From: Thiohalocapsa sp.
GTDB lineage: Bacteria > Pseudomonadota > Gammaproteobacteria > Chromatiales > Chromatiaceae
Direction of reading: 5' to 3'
Assembly: GCF_019695415.1 (NCBI RefSeq)
Contig: NZ_JAIFKJ010000348.1
Location: 14,432-22,469, forward strand
Length of the DNA: 8,038 nt
Shown: positions 1 to 6,264 of the stretch, piece after piece
Layout of the letters: each line of letters begins with the position of its first letter
How positions within the stretch are numbered: the first letter of the stretch is position 1
Translations under genes and position numbers: made by a program
The notes under the pieces: model-generated
Databases searched by the model: none
The model's input: the letters and a program-made list of their open reading frames with translations, nothing else
Told to the model about the DNA's origin: nothing

Positions 1-54
1 CTTGGACAGATAGGCCGCGAGCTGCTCGTCGTCTTCGATGATCAGGACGCGCAT
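1..54 (-). CDS. Response regulator, N-terminal fragment (OmpR-type receiver)
   Basis: Only the first 18 codons are present; the rest lies beyond the left edge. The peptide MRVLIIEDDEQLAAYLSK is the classic beginning of a receiver (REC) domain: a hydrophobic first beta strand (VLII) followed by the acidic cluster E7-D8-D9 that binds Mg2+ next to the phosphoacceptor aspartate, then the start of helix 1. Such proteins are phosphorylated by a sensor histidine kinase and usually control transcription; this sequence style is typical of OmpR/PhoP-type regulators, but the output domain is not visible, so the subfamily is inference. The ATG has no clear Shine-Dalgarno sequence. It lies 125 bp downstream of the Do protease gene on the same strand, with the heptamer repeat between them, so the two may be co-transcribed or separated by that structure. 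Confidence 0.85.
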   Translation of the reverse strand, partial: MRVLIIEDDEQLAAYLSK

Positions 55-63
55 AGGTATTGA

Positions 64-180
64 GAGTGTCGAGGGGCGAGTGCCGAGGGGCGAGGGGGAC
101 GCTCCTCAACCCTCGAACCTCGTTACTCGTTACTCGTTCCTCGTAACTCGACACTCGGTACTCGTAACTCGTTACTTCCT
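64..180. repeat. Facing 7-bp tandem repeats forming a long potential hairpin
   Basis: On the plus strand, positions 68-95 read as four 7-bp units of the type GGCGAGT or GCCGAGG. After a short spacer, positions 104-180 read as eleven 7-bp units with consensus ACTCGTT, the two end units (104-110 and 174-180) being degenerate. The two blocks are inverted relative to one another. The CGAG cores at 70, 77, 84 and 91 fall exactly opposite CTCG cores at 147, 140, 133 and 126 (paired coordinates sum to 220). The outer edge is a perfect 10-bp inverted repeat, 64-73 with 147-156. The array fills the gap between the protease stop codon and the response-regulator start. As RNA on the minus strand it would form a long, regularly interrupted hairpin; it could also be a short tandem repeat of the kind that spreads in intergenic DNA. 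Confidence 0.85.
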
Positions 181-1742
181 CAGGCAAACGGTACGGTGAT
201 GAAGCGCTGCTCGCCGTTCTGCTCCACCCGCAGCAGCACGGACGGGCGATCTTCGTCGGCGGCCTCGCGCACGGCGCGGGCGACGTCGTCCGGCTCGTTC
301 ACTGCCTCCTGCCCGACCATGCTGATCAGGCTGCCGGCGCGGATGCCGGCGCGCTGGGCCGGACTGCCCGGCTCCACCTGGGCCACCAGCACGCCAGGGG
401 CTTCGGCATCTAGGCCGCGCTCCTCGCGCATCTCCGGCGTGAGCGGCGCCAGGAACAGGCCGATCCGTGGTCCGTCGTCCTCAGCGGCCTCGCCGGGCTT
501 GGTCATGGCAAGATCGTCCTGCGGCATGCGGCCGATGGTGACGTCGAGCATCTGGACCTCACCGCCGCGGATCACCTCCAGCTGTATGCTCGTGCCGGCG
601 TCGATGCCCGCGATGAGCTTGGTGAGATCACGATACTCCTGCATCTGCTCGCCAGCGGCCTTGATGATGACATCGCCGCTCTTGACGCCCGCTGCCATGG
701 CAGGACTATCCGGCAGCACGTCGGCCACCAGCACACCGGATGCCTCGTCGAGGCCCAGGCTGTCGGCGACGCCTTCGCTCACGGGCTGAATCTGCACGCC
801 GAGCCAGCCGCGCTCGACGCGACCGTTCTCCCGCAGCTCACGCACGATGTCGGCTGCAGTCTCGGCAGGGATCGCGAAGCCGATGCCAATGTTGCCACCG
901 CTCGGCGAGAAGATGGCCGTGTTGACGCCGATGACGCGCCCGCGAGCGTCGAACAAGGGTCCACCGGAGTTCCCGCGGTTGATGGGCGCATCGATCTGCA
1001 GGTAGTCATCATATGGGCCGGAGTTGATGTCTCTGCCCCGTGCCGAGATGATACCGGCATTCACCGAGCCGCCGAGACCGAAAGGGTTGCCCACCGCAAG
1101 CACCCAGTCGCCGATGCGCGCCTCACCGCTATCGCCAAGGTCCACGTGCGGCAGCTCCGGTGCGCCGTCCACCTTAATGAGCGCAAGGTCGGTCTTGGGG
1201 TCACGGCCGATGACGCGAGCCTCGAATTGGCGCCCGTCGTTCAGCGTCACCTCGATGGTCTCCGCAGACTCGATGACGTGATTATTGGTCACGATGTAAC
1301 CGGCCGGATCGATGACGAAGCCGGAGCCCTCGCCCTCGCGCTGGCGTGGCATCTGAAAGTCGTGCATACCGCCAAACTGCTCGAAAAACTCCCGAAGCGG
1401 CGAGTCTTCCGGCAGCCCTTCGGGCAGTGCCCGGCCGTTCATGGACATGCGCTGCACAGGCTTCTGTGCGACCGTAACGTTGACGACGGCGGGCGTGACA
1501 CGCTCGGCAACATCCGCAAAGCTCGGCGGCCCCACGGGCGCCTCCAGCGGCGCCGGCGTTGGATCGGCCGCCTCGACGTTGCCAATAGCGAGCAGCGCTG
1601 CACCCGTGCCCAGCGTCAAAATCACAGCCAGGGCGAGAGCCGAGCGGCGCAGGCCCTCGCGGGGCTCGGCGGCTGCGACGGCGGAGATTTGCGGGCCTGC
1701 GCCGCCCGGCATCGGATCATGAGAATGCTTGATAGGCTGCAT
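180..1742 (-). CDS. Do/DegP-family periplasmic serine endoprotease (HtrA)
   Basis: A 520-residue envelope protease/chaperone that degrades or refolds damaged periplasmic proteins. Order of parts: a basic N-terminus; a hydrophobic segment at about 34-53 followed by VEA-A, consistent with a Sec signal peptide cut near residue 58 (an uncleaved anchor is possible); a trypsin-like domain with the triad H155 (TNNHVI), D185 (KTDLAL) and S259 (GNSGGP); PDZ1 at about 312-405 (starting GWLGVQI); and PDZ2 at about 427-518. Two PDZ domains place it in the DegP/DegQ/MucD group rather than single-PDZ DegS/AlgW. I chose the ATG at 1742 because GGAGG lies about 7 nt upstream; the frame stays open to an ATG at 1838, but the extra 32 residues (rich in C, W, H, R) look non-coding and would bury the signal sequence. 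The downstream same-strand response regulator suggests an envelope-stress unit. Function is secure; the exact orthologue is not. Confidence 0.95.
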   Translation of the reverse strand: MQPIKHSHDPMPGGAGPQISAVAAAEPREGLRRSALALAVILTLGTGAALLAIGNVEAADPTPAPLEAPVGPPSFADVAERVTPAVVNVTVAQKPVQRMSMNGRALPEGLPEDSPLREFFEQFGGMHDFQMPRQREGEGSGFVIDPAGYIVTNNHVIESAETIEVTLNDGRQFEARVIGRDPKTDLALIKVDGAPELPHVDLGDSGEARIGDWVLAVGNPFGLGGSVNAGIISARGRDINSGPYDDYLQIDAPINRGNSGGPLFDARGRVIGVNTAIFSPSGGNIGIGFAIPAETAADIVRELRENGRVERGWLGVQIQPVSEGVADSLGLDEASGVLVADVLPDSPAMAAGVKSGDVIIKAAGEQMQEYRDLTKLIAGIDAGTSIQLEVIRGGEVQMLDVTIGRMPQDDLAMTKPGEAAEDDGPRIGLFLAPLTPEMREERGLDAEAPGVLVAQVEPGSPAQRAGIRAGSLISMVGQEAVNEPDDVARAVREAADEDRPSVLLRVEQNGEQRFITVPFA

Positions 1743-2159
1743 TAGGACCCTCCAGGGGTTGCACCAGTCGATTGCTTGGTCGTCATGGCGCCCGCGATAT
1801 TGCGGGCCGTTGCGACATGGATGACCTTGATTGCGCATAATCCGGCTGTCGCCGTTACTGTGCCGTTGCGGCGGGATTAAGCTTTAGTCATGCGTCGGTA
1901 TGCGGTCGGTATCCGGGGCTCAGCGCCGCCAACGAATGCTTGCGGCGCCCTGCCCAGGTGCGTAGGTTGTCCCGGCCGGCCGCAAGATAAAGTCGGCGGC
2001 CGCACAGCGGCACCCGCTACGGGCATACCGGCTTTTTGGCCGTCTTGGCCAACAATCAGACGGGGTATCCTGCGCCGCAGGGGTAACACCATTCAACCGG
2101 CGCTTCCCTATGCCGGGCTCCGCATCACGACCACCAAGCACTGTGAGGCACAACCGACC
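1743..2159. other. Intergenic region between divergent protease and small-protein genes
   Basis: This 417-bp stretch must hold the promoters for the leftward protease gene and the rightward 61-residue protein. The leftward part contains the near-palindrome at 1790-1807. For the rightward gene, a weak sigma70-like pair, TTGGCC (2045-2050) and TATCCT (2066-2071), has only 15 bp between the boxes, so I do not call it as a promoter. The sequence TTGGCCAA (2045-2052) is itself an 8-bp palindrome. Reading frames across this gap give peptides rich in P, R, G and C without recognisable protein character, so I see no gene here. Confidence 0.6.
1790..1807. promoter_or_regulatory. Near-perfect 18-bp palindrome in the protease leader
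   Basis: GCCCGCGATATTGCGGGC matches its own reverse complement at 16 of 18 positions, with an AT-rich centre and GC arms. It lies 48-65 nt upstream of the chosen start codon of the Do protease. It could be a dimer-bound operator or a small hairpin in the mRNA leader. No regulator can be named from the sequence. Confidence 0.35.
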
Positions 2160-2345
2160 ATGGCCGACCTGGAACAAGTGGAGATCAACCGCTACCGCCG
2201 CGAGCTGGAGCATGACGTCCGCCACCTGGTTAAGAAATACTGCCGCATCATGAGCTGGGAAGTACCCGAGCTGAACGAGAGTGAGGCCGGCAAGCTCATT
2301 TTCATGGCGCTGCGCCAGGCGCTGGACGAGGTGGAGAAGGAATGA
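2160..2345 (+). CDS. Small charged hypothetical protein (61 aa)
   Basis: I do not recognise this protein. It is a 61-residue, highly charged, probably all-helical polypeptide: residues 1-30 (from MADLEQVEIN through YRRELEHDVRHLVKKYC) look like one amphipathic helix, then the segment SWEVPELNE, then a second helix around residues 42-60 (AGKLIFMALRQALDEVEK). There is no signal peptide or membrane segment, so it is probably cytoplasmic; one cysteine (C28) is present. I chose the ATG at 2160 because the 90 codons upstream in the same frame look non-coding, and GTGAGG at 2143-2148 can serve as a ribosome-binding site 11 nt upstream. Balanced composition and a regular helical pattern argue that it is a real gene. 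It precedes the DUF1269-type gene by 231 bp on the same strand. Confidence 0.7.
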   Translation: MADLEQVEINRYRRELEHDVRHLVKKYCRIMSWEVPELNESEAGKLIFMALRQALDEVEKE

Positions 2346-2576
2346 CCGCCCCAGCCGCCAGCCTCGGGCTTGTCCTACCGGAGCAGCCGCAGTGGCGCGG
2401 ACAGCGTAGCCCCAGACAGCCGGCCGCGCGGCCTTGGCAGGCGGTGGGGGTTCAGCGGCGAGGAGTCGTCACGCAGCGATCGCGTGCGAGAGGCGTGCAT
2501 CGTGGCCGAAAACCCATGTGTGGCGGGTATACATCCGCACCCGTCCTTTCCAAGAACCAGCGTCAGGAGAACCACA

Positions 2577-3074
2577 ATGAGTGACTTGGTGGTGCTGTCG
2601 TTTCCGGACCAGGAAACGGCGTTTCAGTTGCGAGCCGAGCTGAGCCGGCTGCAAAAGGAATATTTGATCGACATGGAGGATGTCGTCGTCGTCACCAAAG
2701 ACGAGAAGGGCAAGGTGAAGCTGCATCAGGCGGTGAGCCTGACGGGCATGGGTGCCGTCGGCGGCGGCTTCTGGGGCATGCTCATCGGGCTTTTGTTCCT
2801 GAATCCGCTCTTGGGCGCGGCAGTCGGTGCCGGCGCCGGCGCGCTGTCCGGCAAGCTATCGGATATCGGCGTGAACGATCAGTTCATGAAGGACCTCGCC
2901 GCGAACTTCCAGCCTGGCTGCGCGGCGGTGTTTGTGCTGGTGCGCAAAGCCACGACGGATAAGGTGATCGAGGAGCTGAAGCCCTTTCACGGCAAGGGCA
3001 AGGTACTGAAGACCTCTCTCAACAAGGACGAGGAAGCGGCGCTGCGCGAGGTGATCGAGGGCGACAACCTGTGA
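2577..3074 (+). CDS. DUF1269-family glycine-rich membrane-associated protein
   Basis: A 165-residue protein matching the architecture of the DUF1269 family. An N-terminal alpha/beta part begins MSDLVVLSFPDQETAF, includes the strand MEDVVVVTKDEKGKVKL (about 33-49), and is followed by a Gly/Ala-rich hydrophobic hairpin at about 55-95 (GMGAVGGGFWGMLIGLL, then GAAVGAGAGALSG). A soluble C-terminal part (about 96-165) includes the strand AAVFVLVRKA. The glycine-every-few-residues spacing resembles a glycine zipper that inserts in or packs on membranes. The biochemical function of the family is not established as far as I know. The start is well supported: AGGAGA at 2565-2570 sits 6 nt before the ATG, while the in-frame extension upstream to 2370 is arginine- and serine-rich and looks non-coding. 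A GC-rich stem-loop lies just after the stop codon. Confidence 0.85.
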   Translation: MSDLVVLSFPDQETAFQLRAELSRLQKEYLIDMEDVVVVTKDEKGKVKLHQAVSLTGMGAVGGGFWGMLIGLLFLNPLLGAAVGAGAGALSGKLSDIGVNDQFMKDLAANFQPGCAAVFVLVRKATTDKVIEELKPFHGKGKVLKTSLNKDEEAALREVIEGDNL

Positions 3075-3080
3075 ATGCCT

Positions 3081-3105
3081 AGCCCGCGACGCTTTGGCGC
3101 GGGCT
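3081..3105 (+). terminator. GC-rich stem-loop after the DUF1269 gene
   Basis: AGCCCGCG (3081-3088) and CGCGGGCT (3098-3105) form a perfect 8-bp stem with a 9-nt loop, beginning 6 nt after the DUF1269 stop codon. No T-run follows, so it is not a textbook intrinsic terminator; it could act as a weak terminator or protect the mRNA 3' end. Confidence 0.5.
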
Positions 3106-3167
3106 GGTGACCGCGTCGCCGAGCGCCATCGCACATAGCCGCCAACGGCTACAGGAGCAGCCAATCG

Positions 3168-3824
3168 TTGGACGCCTTCGCACTCGACAAGGCCAGCATC
3201 GGTCACGCGCTATCGGTGTTCATGGGCTTTTTCGCCATCATGAACCCCATCGCCAATACGCCGGTGTTCCTGGGCCTCACTGCCGATGACGACACCACCA
3301 CCCGGCGCAAGGTGGCCTTCCAGGCAGTGCTCGCCGCCTTCGTCATCGTCGCCGTCTTCTGCCTGCTCGGCGCGGTCATCTTCAAGCTCTTCGGCATCAC
3401 CCTGCCGGCGTTTCGCATCACCGGCGGCGTCCTGGTCGCGCTGATCGGCTACCAGATGCTGCACAGCAGCCCGTCCGCGGTTCACCATCCGAGCAGCTCC
3501 GATCAGGCGGCCAGCCGGCAGGCGGCGCTGTCCGTGGCCCTGAGTCCGCTGGCCCTGCCGATTCTGGCTGGTCCGGGTACTATCGCCACGGCTATGAACT
3601 TCGCATCTGCGGGCAGCACGGCGGATATGGTGGTCACGCTCGCCGCCTTTGCGCTGCTCTGCGCCATCACCTACGGCTTCTTCGTCTCCGGCGAGGGACT
3701 GACGCGCTACCTGGGCAAGAGCGGCCTCAATGTGATCACCCGGATCATGGGTCTGATCCTGGCCGTCATCGGTGTGCAGATGCTGGTGGACGGGCTGAAG
3801 GGCGCGTTTCCTGCGCTTGCTTGA
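3168..3824 (+). CDS. MarC family (UPF0056) integral membrane protein, TTG start
   Basis: A 218-residue inner-membrane protein with six likely transmembrane helices, at about 12-37, 49-77, 82-98, 122-142, 151-173 and 187-208. Family features are the first-helix motif MNPIANTPVF (25-34) and the second-half motif SPLALPILAGPGTIAT (126-141), which has the P-x-L-A-G-P-G-x-I signature of MarC proteins and reflects a likely internal duplication. A Ser/His-rich cytoplasmic or periplasmic loop (about 99-118) separates the halves. MarC proteins were once tied to multiple antibiotic resistance, but that role was not upheld, and the substrate remains unknown. The start is TTG at 3168, supported by AGGAG at 3153-3157 (10-nt spacing); the next ATG would remove part of helix 1. 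It converges with hisI, with only 21 bp between the ends. Confidence 0.88.
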   Translation: MDAFALDKASIGHALSVFMGFFAIMNPIANTPVFLGLTADDDTTTRRKVAFQAVLAAFVIVAVFCLLGAVIFKLFGITLPAFRITGGVLVALIGYQMLHSSPSAVHHPSSSDQAASRQAALSVALSPLALPILAGPGTIATAMNFASAGSTADMVVTLAAFALLCAITYGFFVSGEGLTRYLGKSGLNVITRIMGLILAVIGVQMLVDGLKGAFPALA

Positions 3825-3845
3825 GCGCGCTGGCGTCAGACCGAC

Positions 3846-4307
3846 CTACTTGTAGAGCTGCTCGGGGTCGATGAGCGGCTCGGCCACGACCTCTACGCGG
3901 TCGCCGCGTAAGGCGTTGTAGAAACAGTTGCGGCGCCCGGTGTGGCAGGCGGGGCCGGTCTGGTCCACCAGCAGCAGCAGCGTGTCGCCGTCGCAGTCGA
4001 GCCGCAGCTCCTTCAGGTGCTGTACCTGGCCCGACGATTCACCCTTGCGCCAGAGCTTGCCGCGGGAGCGGGACCAGTAGCACACGCGGCCCGTCGCCAG
4101 GGTCTCATCCAAAGACTCTAGATTCATCCAGGCCATCATCAGCACCTCGTGAGTGTCATGCTGCTGAGCGATGGCTGGAATCAGGCCGTCGGCGTTGAGC
4201 TTGAGGCTGGCACGGACTGCCTCCCAGGGCAGGCTGTCGCCGAGTTTGGCGCGCTCGTTGGCCTTAATTCGATGCTCCGGCGCGGGGTTTTCTGCGTGTT
4301 GGCTCAT
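3846..4307 (-). CDS. hisI: Phosphoribosyl-AMP cyclohydrolase (stand-alone HisI)
   Basis: A 153-residue enzyme of the third step of histidine synthesis: it opens the adenine ring of phosphoribosyl-AMP to give ProFAR. The active-site signature is intact: DCDGD supplies D104, D106 and D108 (Mg2+) plus C105 (Zn2+), and [12 protein letters not shown] supplies C121, H122 and C128. Substrate-side motifs MMAWMN and [15 protein letters not shown] are also present. There is no HisE pyrophosphohydrolase domain, so this is the monofunctional form; it carries about 30 extra N-terminal residues ([12 protein letters not shown] onward) before the conserved core. I chose the ATG at 4307, which has GGAGG upstream but at a long 13-nt spacing; an ATG at 4340 is possible but lacks a binding site. 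No other his gene is nearby; it is divergent from the dihydroorotase-type gene. It may be either the only HisI or a paralogue outside the his operon. Confidence 0.93.
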   Translation of the reverse strand: MSQHAENPAPEHRIKANERAKLGDSLPWEAVRASLKLNADGLIPAIAQQHDTHEVLMMAWMNLESLDETLATGRVCYWSRSRGKLWRKGESSGQVQHLKELRLDCDGDTLLLLVDQTGPACHTGRRNCFYNALRGDRVEVVAEPLIDPEQLYK

Positions 4308-4417
4308 GTGGGGCGCGTCGCCTCCGGCTAGACTGACCATAGCGGCAGGTTAGCAGAGCCGGCCGCCGCGCCGCCCTGACACGGCACAGGTCCGCGCGCC
4401 CGCCGACCGGAATCCCA

Positions 4418-4471
4418 GTGCACAGCCGATCGGCGCACGCGACCGACAAACCGCCCGCACAGCGTGCACAG
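4418..4471. promoter_or_regulatory. Repeated GTGCACAG and a 10-bp palindrome in the hisI/dihydroorotase divergent region
   Basis: GTGCACAG occurs at 4418-4425 and again at 4464-4471, 46 bp apart. The first copy abuts a perfect 10-bp palindrome, GCCGATCGGC (4425-4434), itself followed by GCAC. All lie in the 194-bp region that must contain both divergent promoters. The repetition suggests operator sites, but the sequence is GC-rich and chance repeats are possible. I found no AT-rich palindrome like a Zur or Fur box here. Confidence 0.3.
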
Positions 4472-4501
4472 GGCTGAACACCACAGACTCGGGAGCACCC
4501 C

Positions 4502-5842
4502 ATGCCCAGCCTGCTCATCACCAACGCCGAGGTCGTGAACGAAGGCCGCCGCTTCCAGGCGGACGTGCTGGTCGCCGACGGGCGCATCGCCGCCGTCGGC
4601 GGCGATCTCCAGAGTCGCCCGGCTGACCGGGTCATCGACGCCGCGGGCCGGCTGTTGCTGCCAGGCATGATCGACGACCAGGTGCACTTCCGCGAGCCGG
4701 GGGTCACCCATAAGGCGGACATCGCAAGCGAGTCCCGGGCGGCGGTAGCAGGCGGCATCACCAGCTTCATGGAGATGCCGAACTGCAAGCCGCCAACTCT
4801 GGATGCCGAGCAGTTGGCGGCCAAGTACGCCCGCGCCGCCGAGGTATCCCGGGCCAACTATGCGTTTTATCTCGGCGCCAGCAACGACAACATCGACGCC
4901 ATCCGTGCCCTGCCCGTCGGGGATGCCTGCGGCGTCAAGGTGTTCATGGGCGCCTCCACCGGCAACATGCTGGTGGATGACCCGCAGGTGCTCGATGCCA
5001 TCTTCCGCGACTGCCCCGTCATCATCGCCACCCACTGCGAGGACACGCCGATGATCCTCGCCAACGAGGCCGAGTATCGGCAGCGTTACGGCGAAGACGT
5101 GCCCATGGAGGCGCACCCGCTGATCCGCTCCGAGGCGGCGTGCCTCAAGTCCTCCACGCTGGCCGTGGACCTCGCACGCCGCCACGACGCCCGGCTGCAC
5201 GTGCTGCACCTGACGACGGCCCGGGAGCTGGCCCTGTTCGCACCCGGCCCCATCGCCGGCAAGCGCATCACCGTCGAGGCCTGCGTGCATCACCTGTATT
5301 TCGATGAGCGGGACTACGCCGAGAAGGGCGCACTCATCAAGTGCAACCCCGCCATCAAGCGCCCGGAGGACCGCGAGGCCCTGCTCGGCGCCGTCGCCGA
5401 GGACCGCATCGACGTCATCGCCACCGACCACGCCCCGCACACCCTGGAGGAGAAGGCCGGAAAGTACTTCCAGGCCCCCGCCGGCCTGCCGCTGGTGCAG
5501 GACGCCCTGCCGTCGCTGTTCGCGCATGTGCAAGCCGGCAAGCTCACCCTGGAGCAGGTGGTGAACAAGACCAGCCACGCCCCCGCCGAGTGCTTCAACG
5601 TGCAGGAACGCGGCTACATCCGCGAAGGCTACTGGGCGGACTTGGTGCTGGTAGACGCAAGCAAGCCCGTCACCCGCAGCCGCGAGCAGGTGCTCTACAA
5701 GTGCGGCTGGTCAGCCTTCGAGGGGCGTGAGCTGCCGGCCACCGTCGTCGCCACCATCGTCAACGGCGAGGTGGCGTTCGAGGACGGCCGGGTGAACGAT
5801 GCGGTGCGGGGGCAGCGGCTTGCGTTCGGGCCGACGCGGTGA
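4502..5842 (+). CDS. Dihydroorotase-type cyclic amidohydrolase with QxH metal motif
   Basis: A 446-residue amidohydrolase-superfamily TIM-barrel enzyme, most like dihydroorotases, which interconvert carbamoyl-aspartate and dihydroorotate in pyrimidine synthesis. Length and motif style fit the long class I group, not the roughly 350-residue E. coli PyrC type. Visible elements: beta-sandwich N-terminus (1-50); IDDQVHFREPG with Q60, H62 and R64; MPN (92-94) for substrate; K146 (GVKVFMGAS), the likely carboxylated bridging lysine; H178 (ATHCED); H236 (LHVLHLTT); D309 and H313 (IATDHAPHT). The HxH pair of most members is QxH here; I recall the same DDQVHF pattern in Bacteroidetes dihydroorotases, so it may mark a subfamily. 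GGGAG at 4491-4495 sits 6 nt before the ATG. It is divergent from hisI. Allantoinase or another cyclic-ureide hydrolase is the main alternative; dihydroorotase is favoured by the FREPG and APHTLEEK motifs. Confidence 0.88.
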   Translation: MPSLLITNAEVVNEGRRFQADVLVADGRIAAVGGDLQSRPADRVIDAAGRLLLPGMIDDQVHFREPGVTHKADIASESRAAVAGGITSFMEMPNCKPPTLDAEQLAAKYARAAEVSRANYAFYLGASNDNIDAIRALPVGDACGVKVFMGASTGNMLVDDPQVLDAIFRDCPVIIATHCEDTPMILANEAEYRQRYGEDVPMEAHPLIRSEAACLKSSTLAVDLARRHDARLHVLHLTTARELALFAPGPIAGKRITVEACVHHLYFDERDYAEKGALIKCNPAIKRPEDREALLGAVAEDRIDVIATDHAPHTLEEKAGKYFQAPAGLPLVQDALPSLFAHVQAGKLTLEQVVNKTSHAPAECFNVQERGYIREGYWADLVLVDASKPVTRSREQVLYKCGWSAFEGRELPATVVATIVNGEVAFEDGRVNDAVRGQRLAFGPTR

Positions 5843-5910
5843 CAGGGGCGCTGACTGCCGGTGGGCGTGTGTGGCGGCGACCGCGCTCCTCCGACCCCGT
5901 TGGCACTTAC

Positions 5911-6264
5911 TCAGATTGGCAGAAAGGCGATCCGATTCCGCCAGTCCGACGGATCAGTTGCTTCTGCAATGAGCAGTAGGTCTTCGGCGGCCGATGCGAT
6001 GCGCAGGTGCTGCGGAACGACGATGACGCCCGGGCTCGGCGCAGTGGTGATGAAATCCGCGAAATGCCGCGGCATCGTCCGGGCATCGTGGGTGACCAGG
6101 ATGCGACCCTCTGCGGCAGCCAAGCGCAAGACGGCTTGGTCATCGAGTCCGGCCAGCCCCGCATCGGTGGCGGACTGGAAGTCGGTCATGGCCCGACGTC
6201 GAAGTACGGCAAGCACAAGACCGTGGTTGAGGTCTGCATCCGCCTGGAAGCGCAACGCCGTCAT
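5911..6264 (-). CDS. DUF5615 PIN-like toxin
   Basis: A 117-residue protein resembling DUF5615, the PIN-like nuclease family usually found as the toxin partner of DUF433. Supporting features: an N-terminal strand with acidic residues (FQADADLN, D9 and D11) followed by a helix; the central acidic DD (41-42) in LDDQAVLRLAAAEGR; and the strand ILVTHDARTMPRHF with D60. These correspond to the conserved acidic positions of PIN-fold RNases, where they bind the metal. RNase activity and toxicity are inferred from the family. The ATG at 6264 overlaps the antitoxin stop in ATGA, so translation is likely coupled; the frame stays open to an earlier start at 6309, but that lies inside the antitoxin. The gene converges on the dihydroorotase gene with a 68-bp gap. 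The protein appears full length, ending IAFLPI. Confidence 0.82.
   Translation of the reverse strand: MTALRFQADADLNHGLVLAVLRRRAMTDFQSATDAGLAGLDDQAVLRLAAAEGRILVTHDARTMPRHFADFITTAPSPGVIVVPQHLRIASAAEDLLLIAEATDPSDWRNRIAFLPI

Noticed and set aside
64..180. CRISPR array
   Set aside because: The repeat units are 7 bp and contiguous, with no unique spacers of uniform length, and one block is inverted relative to the other.
196..1745. Several plus-strand open frames opposite the Do protease gene
   Set aside because: They are antisense shadows with Ser/Arg/Ala-rich products and no motifs, while the minus strand encodes a complete protease with catalytic triad and two PDZ domains.
1890..2159. In-frame upstream extension of the 61-residue protein
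   Set aside because: The extra 90 residues are rich in P, R, G, C and T with no protein-like pattern; the internal ATG at 2160 has a usable ribosome-binding site.
2528..2533. TATACA as a -10 box for the DUF1269 gene
   Set aside because: No acceptable -35 element is found at 16-18 bp upstream, so a promoter call would rest on a single short match.
2342..2584. 80-codon plus-strand frame overlapping the stop of the 61-residue protein (ATGA)
   Set aside because: The product is dominated by R, Q, P and G, ends just inside the DUF1269 gene, and the latter has a far better start signal. Translational coupling to a real gene is not supported.
4308..4501. Zur-type operator between hisI and the dihydroorotase-type gene
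   Set aside because: Zur boxes are AT-rich palindromes of the GTTATANTATAAC kind; this gap is GC-rich throughout and has no such sequence.
4328..5578. Long open frame (416 codons) on the minus strand, antisense to the dihydroorotase gene
   Set aside because: It is a shadow frame of GC-rich coding DNA: the product is rich in G, V, H, R and Q without motifs, whereas the plus-strand product has a complete set of amidohydrolase motifs.
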